This document shows positions 9,008-17,123 of a stretch of 64,000 bases of DNA, in pieces. The position numbers and the translations under genes are program-made. The first letter of the stretch is position 1, and each line of letters begins with the position of its first letter. The DNA comes from Candidatus Dojkabacteria bacterium (lineage in GTDB: Bacteria > Patescibacteria > Dojkabacteria > SC72), in NCBI GenBank assembly GCA_023229785.1, contig JALNYV010000001.1, positions 310,001 to 374,000 on the forward strand. The letters run 5' to 3'. Under the pieces are notes generated by a model. That model was not told where the DNA came from. It did no database searches and was given only the letters and a program-made list of their open reading frames with translations.

Positions 9008-9850
9008 ATGAAAAAGTTAATTATTATCAGTTTAATACTTGTTCTTCTTTGCTCAATTATATATTTTACCTATGTAATCGTAAAGAGAGGTATATATAAT
9101 CCCACAAACCCTGATACAACTACTCAACCAGATGAAATACCAGACGAAGAAGAGCCAAGCACATTGTTCACATACCCAGATACAGTTGTAACTGACGAAA
9201 ATTTCTTTGAAAAACAACCTGTTATCTCTGGGCAGTTAAGCTACGTTGCATATCCAAAAACAATTGATACAGTTAATCCTCCAACAATAATTGTCTTTTC
9301 ACATGGCTCAAATACGAATATTGTAAAGGATATGAAAAATACCTTTATGAAAGAAATGAGAACATATGGCAAATATTTCACCAAACAGAACTACGTCTTC
9401 TGTGCTTCAAGTATGCACTTTATAAATGCTAATAACTATAGTTGGGCAAACTCTAGTAACAGCGTCAATGACATGAAAAATCTAATTGACTGGATAGAGA
9501 AAAACTATAAAGTGCAGACAAAAGTCGATTTGCTTGCTCACAGTTTAGGAGGAATACCAACTTTTAACTTTGCATTTAAATACCCAACGATAATAAATAA
9601 GATTGCTCTTCTTGCACCATCATCAAATGACTATACAAAAGCTCAATTTAAACTGATTAAAAATGTTCCAATTCAAATTTGGCATGGAGACAAAGATGTA
9701 AACGTTCCCCTATCTTCAAGTGTCAATTTAAGAAATATATATAACTCATACGGATATACACATTTAAACTTAACGATACTAAAAAATAAAACACACTGGG
9801 ATGTGGATTATGAGTTAAAACCTGAAGTTTTAGAATTTCTCAATAAATGA
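9008..9850 (+). CDS. membrane-anchored alpha/beta hydrolase
   Basis: This 280-residue protein has an N-terminal hydrophobic anchor (3-24) and a Thr/Pro/Asp/Glu-rich spacer (about 31-55). An alpha/beta hydrolase domain follows. The nucleophile elbow is AHSLGG with Ser179, the acid is probably Asp230 (HGDKDVNVP) and the base His263 (KTHWD). SHG at 98-100 is the usual oxyanion-side strand end. It is predicted to be outside the cell and could be an esterase, lipase or peptidase; the substrate cannot be inferred. Its stop overlaps the truB start by ATGA. Confidence 0.85.
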   Translation: MKKLIIISLILVLLCSIIYFTYVIVKRGIYNPTNPDTTTQPDEIPDEEEPSTLFTYPDTVVTDENFFEKQPVISGQLSYVAYPKTIDTVNPPTIIVFSHGSNTNIVKDMKNTFMKEMRTYGKYFTKQNYVFCASSMHFINANNYSWANSSNSVNDMKNLIDWIEKNYKVQTKVDLLAHSLGGIPTFNFAFKYPTIINKIALLAPSSNDYTKAQFKLIKNVPIQIWHGDKDVNVPLSSSVNLRNIYNSYGYTHLNLTILKNKTHWDVDYELKPEVLEFLNK

Positions 9851-10605
9851 ATCCCCAAATAAACATATATAAACCAATAGGGAAAACTCCTTTAGAAATG
9901 ATTAATCTTCTAAAAGAAAAATATCCAGAATATAGCAATCAAAAGATTAGTTATGCAGGAAGGCTAGATCCAATGGCTCATGGCGTTTTAGTTCTTCTTG
10001 TTGGAGAGGGTGAGAACAAAAAGAGAAGAGAAAGAGAAAAAGTAGATAAAGAATATGACTTCAAAGTGCTCTTTGGGATATCAACAGATTCTTATGATAT
10101 ATTAGGAATTCCAAAATTGCATAAACACATTCCTGACATTGCAGAAGTTGAAGGAGAGTTAAAAAAACTTATTGGTAAATATAATCAAAAGATCCCTACT
10201 TTTTCCTCGTATAGAATTGCTGGAAAACCGATGTATCTATCTGCTAAAAAAGGGTTACTAAAAGAAGAACATCAACCTAAGATTGAAAGAGAGATATTTG
10301 GATTAAAGATATTAAAAAATGAAATGATTTCAAATGAAAAATTACTTAAAGAAATCAAAGAAAGGATTGGGAAAATAACAAAACCAGATTTTAGACAAAA
10401 TATAATAATTCCTAAATATAAAAAATTGTTGGGTGTAAAAAAAGAATTTCTTCTGCTGACGGTTCACTCTCATGTATCTAGTGGAACATATATTAGGAGT
10501 ATATGTGATGATTTAGGAAAAGCTTTAAATACAGGGGCTTGCGCATTTGAAATACTGAGAATTAGGAGTGGAGTTCATAATTTAAAAAATAGTATGTATA
10601 TTTAA
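9847..10605 (+). CDS. truB: tRNA pseudouridine(55) synthase TruB
   Basis: TruB converts U55 in the tRNA T-loop to pseudouridine. The catalytic motif YAGRLDPMAHGVL places the nucleophilic Asp at residue 41, and the later GTYIRSICDDLG motif is also typical of the family. The protein is 252 residues, shorter than the ~300 of well-studied TruB enzymes, and ends without a recognisable PUA domain. That is common in reduced genomes. It overlaps the hydrolase stop by 4 bases and is followed after 46 bases by the nuclease gene. Function is certain at family level. Confidence 0.95.
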   Translation: MNPQINIYKPIGKTPLEMINLLKEKYPEYSNQKISYAGRLDPMAHGVLVLLVGEGENKKRREREKVDKEYDFKVLFGISTDSYDILGIPKLHKHIPDIAEVEGELKKLIGKYNQKIPTFSSYRIAGKPMYLSAKKGLLKEEHQPKIEREIFGLKILKNEMISNEKLLKEIKERIGKITKPDFRQNIIIPKYKKLLGVKKEFLLLTVHSHVSSGTYIRSICDDLGKALNTGACAFEILRIRSGVHNLKNSMYI

Positions 10606-10651
10606 TTCATATATATCTGATACAATTAAGGATAATTTTTAATAGCAAAAT

Positions 10652-11536
10652 ATGGCATACCAATTTCAAGTATGGATATCACATTCAAGAATATCCGACT
10701 TTCTTAGATGTCCAAGGGCGTTCTATCTAAAAAATATTTACAAAAATCCTAAAACAGGAAACAAGATGCAAATTGCTAATCCAGCACTATCTTTAGGAGC
10801 CGCAGTCCACGAAGTCATCGAATCCCTTGCAGTATTAAAAACAGAAGATAGGTTTAAAGTTCCTTTAATCAAAAAGTTTAACGAGAGCTGGGAAAAAGTA
10901 AGTGGTAAAAGAGGTGGATTTTTAGATACAACTACTGAGAATCAATACAAAAAGAGAGGAGAAGATTTACTAGAGAAACTTACTAAAAACCCTGGGCCGA
11001 TTGCAAAACCTGCTGTAAAAATAAATACTGGGAATAAAGATTTTGATTTACCAAGTTTTCCACTAACACCTGAGAAAGATATTATCCTCTGTGGGAAAAT
11101 TGACTGGTTGGAATATGTACCAGAGAAAAATGGGGTAAATATTATAGATTTTAAAACAAGTATTGAAGGAAAAGAAAATCCTGATTCTCTTCAACTTCCA
11201 ATCTACTATTTAATTGCTAAAAATTGTCAAAAATATGAAGTATTGTCTGCTTCGTATTGGTATATAGAACAAAGTGATACCCCTACTAAAAAAGAACTAC
11301 CAGATTATGATGAAAGCATGAAAAAGGTATTAAATATCGCTCAGAAAATTAAGCTTCAAACACAACTTGACAGTTTTACTTGCCCAAATGGAAAAGATGG
11401 ATGTAGAGAATGTATTCCGTTTGAAAGAATTTTAAAAGGCGAAGGAGAACTTGTTAAAACAGATTACCAAAATAAAAAGGATGTATACATCCTAGAAAAT
11501 GTTGTTTTAGGAAATAATAAAGGGGAGATAATATAA
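10652..11536 (+). CDS. PD-(D/E)XK nuclease with predicted Fe-S cluster (RecB/Cas4-like)
   Basis: This 294-residue protein has the PDDEXK_1 layout: His53 in AAVHEVIE, Asp151 in KIDWLEY, and the D-x-K pair Asp166/Lys168 in IIDFKTS, then the QLPIYYLIA helix. Cys20 near the N-terminus plus Cys244, Cys251 and Cys254 at the C-terminus form the split four-Cys set that binds a 4Fe-4S cluster in AddB, Cas4 and related nucleases. No helicase, Cas1 or Cas2 and no CRISPR repeat is nearby, so a stand-alone repair exonuclease is more likely than a CRISPR role. TACAAT and GATAAT boxes lie 15-30 bases upstream of the start. Confidence 0.85.
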   Translation: MAYQFQVWISHSRISDFLRCPRAFYLKNIYKNPKTGNKMQIANPALSLGAAVHEVIESLAVLKTEDRFKVPLIKKFNESWEKVSGKRGGFLDTTTENQYKKRGEDLLEKLTKNPGPIAKPAVKINTGNKDFDLPSFPLTPEKDIILCGKIDWLEYVPEKNGVNIIDFKTSIEGKENPDSLQLPIYYLIAKNCQKYEVLSASYWYIEQSDTPTKKELPDYDESMKKVLNIAQKIKLQTQLDSFTCPNGKDGCRECIPFERILKGEGELVKTDYQNKKDVYILENVVLGNNKGEII

Positions 11537-11538
11537 TA

Positions 11539-11612
11539 TCGGGATGACTCGACTTGAACGAGCGACCTCTTGCACCCCATGCAAGCGTTCTAGCCATCTG
11601 AACTACACCCCG
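11539..11612 (-). tRNA. tRNA-Pro (anticodon GGG)
   Basis: The 74-base cloverleaf folds fully. The acceptor stem is CGGGGTG with CATCCCG and discriminator A. The D arm is GTTC/GAAC, the anticodon stem CTTGC/GCAAG has the loop ATGGGGT (anticodon GGG), and the T arm contains TTCAAGT. It reads CCC/CCU. The C1-G72 pair and A73 are normal for bacterial tRNA-Pro. The 3' CCA is not encoded; the following bases are TATTATA. Confidence 0.95.
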
Positions 11613-11635
11613 AATACATTGTGATTATATATAAT

Positions 11636-12727
11636 CTACAACTTTATCTCCATAATCACTTGATTTGGGCTAGTATCAGCATGTAGTTTGAAATCTTTAG
11701 TTGCTCCATTAAACACATACTTATATGCGTGACCACTCTTACTTGTTGTAATGGATATGCCATTTGCAAACGTTTTTCCATTCAATCCTGCATAGATTAA
11801 GTCAGAAGTTAGTCCTGTAAATTCAAGCTGAAGCTTTCCACTTAGATATTGACCTGTCGCAGCTGGTGTAGGGTGACTTGTAACTCCAGAAACATTAAAT
11901 ATAAAGGTGAGAATGCCACCACTTGTGGTATATGAGTATGAAGATATCTTTGCATTATCAGGGTAAACAGAGCCTTCAAGCGCTTGTAAGTCTTTCGAGA
12001 ATGTATCACTGCCGTTTACTCCAGTTGAGACTGTCCCTCCTGGATATTTAACATCCAATCTGATAGTCCAAGTATTATCAGCTCCTGCTGTTGTTTTCAT
12101 TTTAAATACGGTTGAAGATAATACCCCTATATCATACAATTCCTCCGTTTGATCTGCTGAAACATTATGATAGATTTTCACAATCCCCTGCTCTGCTATA
12201 CTTCTGCTCTTTTGGTATCCAATTCCACTTTGGTCAGTTGTGATTCCATTTAAATCAACTCTAATTGCATTCAAGCTACTCTTGTACTGAGCTGTTACAT
12301 AAGGTCCTTCTAAGGTCTCACTTGTTTTTGCTTGAACTAAAAATACAAATCTGTGATATCCACTCTTTTTAGCATCGGTTATTGACTTCAATGTATATTC
12401 TGCGGTATTTGTGCTAGTTCCTACGCTCTTATTTGAAGAGTTCCATGAAGTAAAGTCTGTTTCCACAGGAGTTGTCGTATCTGGGGTTGTTGTATCTGGA
12501 GTTGTTGTGTCCGGAGTAGTTGTATCTGGAGTTGTAGTATCCTCAACAGGAGTTGTATCAGTAGAAGTATCTGTTGTTGTTTCATTATCTGTAGTAGCTG
12601 GAGCCTCAGTTTGAGTTTCAACTTTTGCTTTGTTAGCATTATCCACTACTTTAAAAATAACAAAGCCTATTATGCCTAAAAGACATAACAAAATAAATAA
12701 ACCTAATATTGGATTTTTCTTTTGCAT
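11636..12727 (-). CDS. membrane-anchored exported protein with Thr-rich repeat linker
   Basis: I start at the ATG at 12727 (MQKKNPILGLFILL). The longer frame begins with TTG and would put extra residues before the anchor. The 363-residue protein has one N-terminal membrane helix, then a Thr/Asp/Pro-rich stalk with five TTTPD-type repeats, and then a ~260-residue beta-rich outer domain. The outer part repeats a pattern of an RFVF-type strand and a later SGHAYKYVF strand, which faintly resembles AMIN-like domains; this is only a suggestion. It is transcribed divergently from the DUF3048 gene. Function unknown; probably a surface-anchored binding protein. Confidence 0.7.
   Translation of the reverse strand: MQKKNPILGLFILLCLLGIIGFVIFKVVDNANKAKVETQTEAPATTDNETTTDTSTDTTPVEDTTTPDTTTPDTTTPDTTTPDTTTPVETDFTSWNSSNKSVGTSTNTAEYTLKSITDAKKSGYHRFVFLVQAKTSETLEGPYVTAQYKSSLNAIRVDLNGITTDQSGIGYQKSRSIAEQGIVKIYHNVSADQTEELYDIGVLSSTVFKMKTTAGADNTWTIRLDVKYPGGTVSTGVNGSDTFSKDLQALEGSVYPDNAKISSYSYTTSGGILTFIFNVSGVTSHPTPAATGQYLSGKLQLEFTGLTSDLIYAGLNGKTFANGISITTSKSGHAYKYVFNGATKDFKLHADTSPNQVIMEIKL
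12468..12542 (-). repeat. five tandem 15-base repeats encoding TTTPD
   Basis: Five imperfect copies of a 15-base unit (GGAGTTGTTGTATCT on the + strand) lie head to tail inside the gene at 11636-12727. The copies differ mainly at third codon positions, so the peptide repeat is kept while the DNA drifts. The unit length is a multiple of three, so copy-number change would keep the frame. Confidence 0.85.
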
Positions 12728-12753
12728 AAAAATGAAAATTAAATTACTTTTTA

Positions 12754-12762
12754 AGTATACCA
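12754..12762 (-). promoter_or_regulatory. extended -10 promoter TGGTATACT
   Basis: On the reverse strand TGGTATACT (TGn plus TATACT) lies 26 bases before the ATG at 12727. It sits in the 64-base divergent spacer together with the forward promoter of the DUF3048 gene. Confidence 0.5.
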
Positions 12763-12777
12763 TTTCCAATTTGCTAG

Positions 12778-12786
12778 TGTTATATT
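12778..12786 (+). promoter_or_regulatory. extended -10 promoter TGTTATATT next to start codon
   Basis: TGTTATATT (TGn plus TATATT) ends 5 bases before the ATG at 12792. The transcript would begin at the start codon, so the mRNA should be leaderless. The same TGTTA core is seen before the genes at 25152 and 42481. Confidence 0.6.
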
Positions 12787-12791
12787 AGAAC

Positions 12792-14024
12792 ATGAAAGAA
12801 ATAAAAGTTGAACAGGATTTACCAAAAGCTCCTGAAAAAAAAGAGGAAATAGTCCCAAAAGAGCCGTTAATCAAAGCTAAACCAAAAGGAAATTGGGGCT
12901 TTATCATATTGATTATTTCTGGTTCACTTGTTTGCATTGGAGCACTTGTGTTTCTATATTTTTTTGTAATCAAACTCCCTACTCCAGTTACTGAAATAAT
13001 TTCATTATCTGGAAATTACATCTCGCCTGAAAAAGTAAACTCTTCCCAAAGTCTAGAGTTAATTGCTGTACCCTCTGTTCCTAAAACAGAAGCAAGCCCA
13101 ATAAATGGAGAGCTATTTACTAAAACAGAAATGGCCAAACTAATGAAAAGAAGACCAGTTGCTGTAACAATAAGCAACGTTAACTGGGCAAGGCCACAGT
13201 CTGGTCTTTATAAAGCAGACCTTGTTTATGAAACACTTGTTGAAGGCGGAATTACAAGATTTATGGCAATATTTTGGAGTGATGGACCTACAAAGGTTGG
13301 ACCAGTTAGAAGTGCTAGGCAGTATTTCTTGGAATGGCTAAGCCCATTTGACCCTATTTTCATACATGATGGTTGTGCGTCAACTAAAGACCCAAGAACT
13401 AATGCTTGTGGAAATATTGTACTGTACGGAATAAAGAATAATGGATTACATGGATATTGGATGGACCCATCTAGGGTTAGACCACACAATGAGTATAACT
13501 CAGTTGCAGTTGCGTGGGATTATGCAAAAACCATGGGTTGGACAGGCTTTCCAAAAAACTTTGATGAATGGAAATTTAAGAAAGATGCTAGTCTTGATGA
13601 CCGTGGAAACAAAACAAAGGTGAAAATAAGATTCAGAAATGATTTACCAAACGGTGGGCTATACGATACTACTTGGGTATATAACAAGGAAAGTAATTTA
13701 TACACTCACTACTCAAACGGTGTGAAGGATATAGATCTTGATACAAAAAAGACAATTAATGCAAAAACGGTAATTGTTGAGGAAATAGTCATGCCTCCAT
13801 ACTCAGATGACCACGGAAGAGTTGTAATTACCACTATAGGTCAAGGGAAGGTTACGGTACTCATGGATGGAAAGATTGTCAAAGGAACATGGAAAAAGGA
13901 TAGTAGAACCGAAAGAACTAAATACTATGATAAGGCAGGAAAAGAGCTTGTTCTTAATAGAGGAACCATATGGATTTGTGCGGTCTCCAAAGAGAAGGGA
14001 ACTTTTGATATAATAGAGCAGTAA
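12792..14024 (+). CDS. DUF3048 (YerB-like) membrane-anchored protein
   Basis: This 410-residue protein has a cytoplasmic Lys/Glu-rich N-terminus and one membrane helix (about residues 36-58). Two DUF3048 parts follow. The first holds RRPVAVTISN, the ARPQSGL(Y)KADLVYE region, and GPVRSAR. The second begins near PNGGLYDTTWVYN. The family includes YerB of Bacillus, a lipoprotein of uncertain enzymatic role; here a membrane helix replaces the lipobox. It is the first gene of a forward run through miaA at 17123 and appears to be read from a leaderless mRNA. The family is certain, its function is not known. Confidence 0.9.
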   Translation: MKEIKVEQDLPKAPEKKEEIVPKEPLIKAKPKGNWGFIILIISGSLVCIGALVFLYFFVIKLPTPVTEIISLSGNYISPEKVNSSQSLELIAVPSVPKTEASPINGELFTKTEMAKLMKRRPVAVTISNVNWARPQSGLYKADLVYETLVEGGITRFMAIFWSDGPTKVGPVRSARQYFLEWLSPFDPIFIHDGCASTKDPRTNACGNIVLYGIKNNGLHGYWMDPSRVRPHNEYNSVAVAWDYAKTMGWTGFPKNFDEWKFKKDASLDDRGNKTKVKIRFRNDLPNGGLYDTTWVYNKESNLYTHYSNGVKDIDLDTKKTINAKTVIVEEIVMPPYSDDHGRVVITTIGQGKVTVLMDGKIVKGTWKKDSRTERTKYYDKAGKELVLNRGTIWICAVSKEKGTFDIIEQ

Positions 14025-14040
14025 TATATTAATACAGGCT

Positions 14041-14616
14041 ATGCTTAAACAATTATTTATTTCAAAAGTCAGGATAAAGATCCTTGAGCAATTCTTTTTA
14101 AATCCTCTCGATCAGTACCATGTTAGAGGATTGGTTAGACTTCTTGATGAAGAGATAAATGCAATTAGGAGAGAATTAATAAATCTTCAAGAGATAGGGA
14201 TACTTAAATCAGAGCACCAAACAAATAAAATTGTATTCACACTAAATCCAAACTGTCCAATTCTTGATGAGCTTAGAACTATTGTAATTAAAGATAGTCT
14301 CCTAGGACACAGGGTTAGTAAGTTAGCAACAAGTGCTGGAAAACCAGTCGTAATAGTGCTTTCCCACTGCTACCTTACTAAAGAGTATTCAGATTCAAGT
14401 GATGTTGATTTCCTCTTTCTTGGACAATTTGATATAACCAAACTTAGTAAATTAATGAAAGAATTTGAAGTGGAATCAAATCGCGAATATAAATATACCG
14501 CAATGAGTATTCCAGACTTTGAATTTGGCAAAAAGAAAAGAGATCCTTTAATTATGAATGTAATAAATAAAGAATTTGTAGTTCTTTATGGCCAATACAG
14601 AAAGTTAATATCCTAG
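14041..14616 (+). CDS. winged-helix protein with nucleotidyltransferase-like C-terminal domain
   Basis: The first ~75 of 191 residues look like a winged helix-turn-helix: KVRIKILEQFFLN, then VRGLVRLLDEEINAIRRELINLQEIGIL, as in MarR/ArsR-type sensors. The rest has YSDSSDVDFLFLG, which keeps the DxD pair of minimal (MNT-type) nucleotidyltransferases, but the usual GS(R) element before it is altered to LSHCYLTKEY. It could be an autoregulated transcription factor with a nucleotide-sensing or inactive transferase domain. It lies 16 bases after the DUF3048 gene and 1 base before the SecD-like gene. Confidence 0.65.
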   Translation: MLKQLFISKVRIKILEQFFLNPLDQYHVRGLVRLLDEEINAIRRELINLQEIGILKSEHQTNKIVFTLNPNCPILDELRTIVIKDSLLGHRVSKLATSAGKPVVIVLSHCYLTKEYSDSSDVDFLFLGQFDITKLSKLMKEFEVESNREYKYTAMSIPDFEFGKKKRDPLIMNVINKEFVVLYGQYRKLIS

Positions 14617-14617
14617 T

Positions 14618-15868
14618 ATGAGAAAACCATTTATTAAAATAGACATTAAACATGTTTTAAAATACTTTTTGTTAGTGATTTTTACTGCATCAATCCTGCT
14701 CTGCACCTTTATTGCCCTACCACAAACAGAAAAAATATTCAAAAAACAGACTTTCAATTTAAATATCAATGACAATTCCACCTGGGAGAAGCAATTTACA
14801 ATTAAATTAACATTTCAACCAACCGATATCGTATATAAAAGCAAACTAATAAACCAAACAAAGAATGTTATTTATAACAGACTTCAAAAATACGGTGTTG
14901 ATTTTGTTGAAATGAGCTATAAAGATGGTACCGATAATACTGGGATATTAGCTGTAGAGGTAAAAGGAAGAAACGATTCTGCAAATATTGAATCAATTAT
15001 TAATGCACAATCTGATATATATCTTGTTACAAGAAAAACAGATGCAAATTTCAATGACACAAAAGATCAGTATGCAATATATAACCCTGATAACTATGAT
15101 GTAACCGATTTAACAAGAGAGTATTTTAGAACAATATATATAACAAAACTCAAATCAACTAGTGGAGATTACTCGTACTTTGGACTATTTAAAACATTTA
15201 TTTGGAAAGAAACGAAATTCTATGACTTCATTGAGAAGTACTCAGGTCAAGAAGCTGGCCTTTATATAGACGGATTTGTATCTCCACTTACAGTTCCGAC
15301 CTGGACTGATAGAAAAAATACTGCAAAACCAACCTTGGCAATAGGATTAACATCAGACGCTAAAGTTGCTAGGGTTCAAAGCATTATTTTTAACAGTGGA
15401 AAGATTCCTCTAACTATCGAAGTAACAGATAAGAAAGATGCTCCTGTTGGAAAAATTGATATCAATACACTTATACTGAGTGCGATAACAGTAACATCCA
15501 TACTAGTAATGTTAGTTGTTAAATACTTCTTAGACAGAAAAGACATATTTAGATATACCTTGACGATATTTGTAATTACAATTGCTGGATTTACATTTTT
15601 TAAGCTGTCTCAAGCACCAATCTCTCTAATTTCTTTGCTTATTTCATTCCCAACAGTCTTTTTAGTGACAATACTGCTTGAGCAAGTAAAAAAGAAATTA
15701 TCCTTTGCATTATTGATTGTAGTTGTTATATATATTTTCAAACAACTTACGCTCGGACAAACATCAGAGATATTAAGTATTTTATCGATTTCAATTTTAG
15801 CTTTTCCAATATTCGATTATTTAATGCAGAGATATATTTTACTATTTAAACAAATATTAAGCAGATGA
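14618..15868 (+). CDS. divergent SecD-like membrane protein
   Basis: This 416-residue protein has the SecD layout: one N-terminal helix (about 15-35), a ~240-residue outer domain, and five C-terminal helices. In the outer domain, NRLQKYGVDFVEM followed by ILAVEVKGRNDSA matches the SecD pattern (R-x-x-x-LGV ... I-x-V-x-LPG). LYIDGFVSPLTV and IFNSGKIPLTIEV match the late P1 region (LDG..., SGALPVPL). The N-terminal GLDLxGG motif is not recognisable. SecD pulls translocating proteins out of SecYEG using the proton gradient. The next gene encodes a membrane protein too short to be SecF. Call: probable SecD relative, not necessarily equivalent. Confidence 0.6.
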   Translation: MRKPFIKIDIKHVLKYFLLVIFTASILLCTFIALPQTEKIFKKQTFNLNINDNSTWEKQFTIKLTFQPTDIVYKSKLINQTKNVIYNRLQKYGVDFVEMSYKDGTDNTGILAVEVKGRNDSANIESIINAQSDIYLVTRKTDANFNDTKDQYAIYNPDNYDVTDLTREYFRTIYITKLKSTSGDYSYFGLFKTFIWKETKFYDFIEKYSGQEAGLYIDGFVSPLTVPTWTDRKNTAKPTLAIGLTSDAKVARVQSIIFNSGKIPLTIEVTDKKDAPVGKIDINTLILSAITVTSILVMLVVKYFLDRKDIFRYTLTIFVITIAGFTFFKLSQAPISLISLLISFPTVFLVTILLEQVKKKLSFALLIVVVIYIFKQLTLGQTSEILSILSISILAFPIFDYLMQRYILLFKQILSR

Positions 15869-16323
15869 ATATTTCAGAAATTATTAGTCAAATAACAAAC
15901 AGGGAATATATTTATATCGGGATTATATTTGCAGTTACCCTGCTCACATCCTTGTTTTCAATTTCAACAATAACTAAAAACCCTAAGAAAGGAGCTCTTT
16001 TATCATTAACAACATTTATTCCGTTAATTCTATACGTAGGCGGATACATCTTAATTAAATGGAAATTGGATCAGACAAGTTTTTCTCTTTATCAAACTCT
16101 CCTCTTCCTTCTCCTTGTTATTCACTCTGCATATATTATTTTTCTCTCTGAAATCAGTAACAAGAAGATATTTTATCTCTTTCCTATTACTTTTATAATT
16201 CTCTACGCCCCTACTTTAGTTTTTTATCAAACAATTCGAATTCCTTTGGCCCTCTTTGGAATCTCTTTTATCATCGACTTTGTAATTTTGGTTTTGATAT
16301 CTCTTAAAGGCTTCAAAAAATGA
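15865..16323 (+). CDS. small polytopic membrane protein, unknown
   Basis: The protein is 152 residues and almost entirely hydrophobic, with about five membrane segments joined by short Lys-rich loops. No catalytic motif is visible. It overlaps both the SecD-like gene (ATGA at 15865) and miaA (ATGA at 16320). The tight coupling to the SecD-like gene suggests the two membrane proteins act together. It lacks the large outer P4 domain of SecF, so it is not an ordinary SecF. I do not recognise the family. Confidence 0.7.
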   Translation: MNISEIISQITNREYIYIGIIFAVTLLTSLFSISTITKNPKKGALLSLTTFIPLILYVGGYILIKWKLDQTSFSLYQTLLFLLLVIHSAYIIFLSEISNKKIFYLFPITFIILYAPTLVFYQTIRIPLALFGISFIIDFVILVLISLKGFKK

Positions 16324-17123
16324 GACCTATCATTGTAATTGCAGGACCAACCGCAAGTGGAAAAAGCGCAATTGCCAGCAAACTTGCCAAAAAATTTAAT
16401 GGATACATCATCAATGGAGACAGCAGACAGATTTACAAAGAGTTAAATATTGGTACAGCTAAACCAAGTACAGGAGAATTAAAGGAAATTCCAACTTACC
16501 TTTATAATTCAGTTTCTATTACAAAAAGATATACTCTCTGGGATTATCAAAAAGATGTATTTGCAATTCTAAAAAAAGAGAACGACAAGCTTCCTTTCAT
16601 AGTTGGAGGAACCGGACTTTACATTGATAGTGCTGTTTTTAACTACAAGCTCCCTAAAACAAAGGAAGCTGATTACGCTAAAGATATTTCATTTTTAAAT
16701 GAAAGCGATAGAAACAATCCACGAAGACTTACATCATTTTTTCAAAGAGAAACCCAACCTACGAAAGGAAAAACTCTAAACCACATATATTTCGTAATTG
16801 ATGTTGAAAAAGAAGTGCTAAATGAAAGAATCGAAAGAAGAATTGAGGAGATGTTTAAACAAGGACTAATAGAAGAAAATGAAATTCTATATAAAAAATA
16901 CAAAGGAAAGAATATATCTGCATTGAAAACCCTCGGATACCAAGAATTTGAAGGATATTTCAACGGAGATAAGACGATAGAAAAAGTAAAAGAAGAGATA
17001 CTATTTCATACAAGACAGTATGCCAAAAGACAAAGAACTTGGTTTAGAAGAAATAAAAATGCTATATGGATAAAAGATATAAGTGGGATTGAAAAGCATT
17101 TAAAAGAGAGAGAAATTATTTAA
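16320..17123 (+). CDS. miaA: tRNA dimethylallyltransferase MiaA
   Basis: MiaA adds a dimethylallyl group to N6 of A37 in tRNAs that read codons starting with U. The P-loop GPTASGKS (9-16) is followed by NGDSRQIYKELNIGTAKP, which holds the catalytic Asp, and by VGGTGLYID. RQYAKRQRTWFRRN near the C-terminus is the usual RNA-binding segment. At 267 residues it is shorter than the ~310 of E. coli MiaA, mainly in the insertion domain. The 3' end overlaps the convergent 2H phosphoesterase gene by 8 bases. Confidence 0.95.
   Translation: MRPIIVIAGPTASGKSAIASKLAKKFNGYIINGDSRQIYKELNIGTAKPSTGELKEIPTYLYNSVSITKRYTLWDYQKDVFAILKKENDKLPFIVGGTGLYIDSAVFNYKLPKTKEADYAKDISFLNESDRNNPRRLTSFFQRETQPTKGKTLNHIYFVIDVEKEVLNERIERRIEEMFKQGLIEENEILYKKYKGKNISALKTLGYQEFEGYFNGDKTIEKVKEEILFHTRQYAKRQRTWFRRNKNAIWIKDISGIEKHLKEREII

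Noticed and set aside
10652..11536. Cas4 of a CRISPR system
   Set aside because: No cas1, cas2 or repeat array in the window; neighbours are truB and a tRNA.
12468..12542. Tandem short repeats as a possible CRISPR array
   Set aside because: The units are 15 bases with no spacers, lie within a coding frame and encode TTTPD repeats.
15865..16323. SecF
   Set aside because: Only 152 residues, nearly all membrane helix, without the outer P4 domain or SecF motifs.
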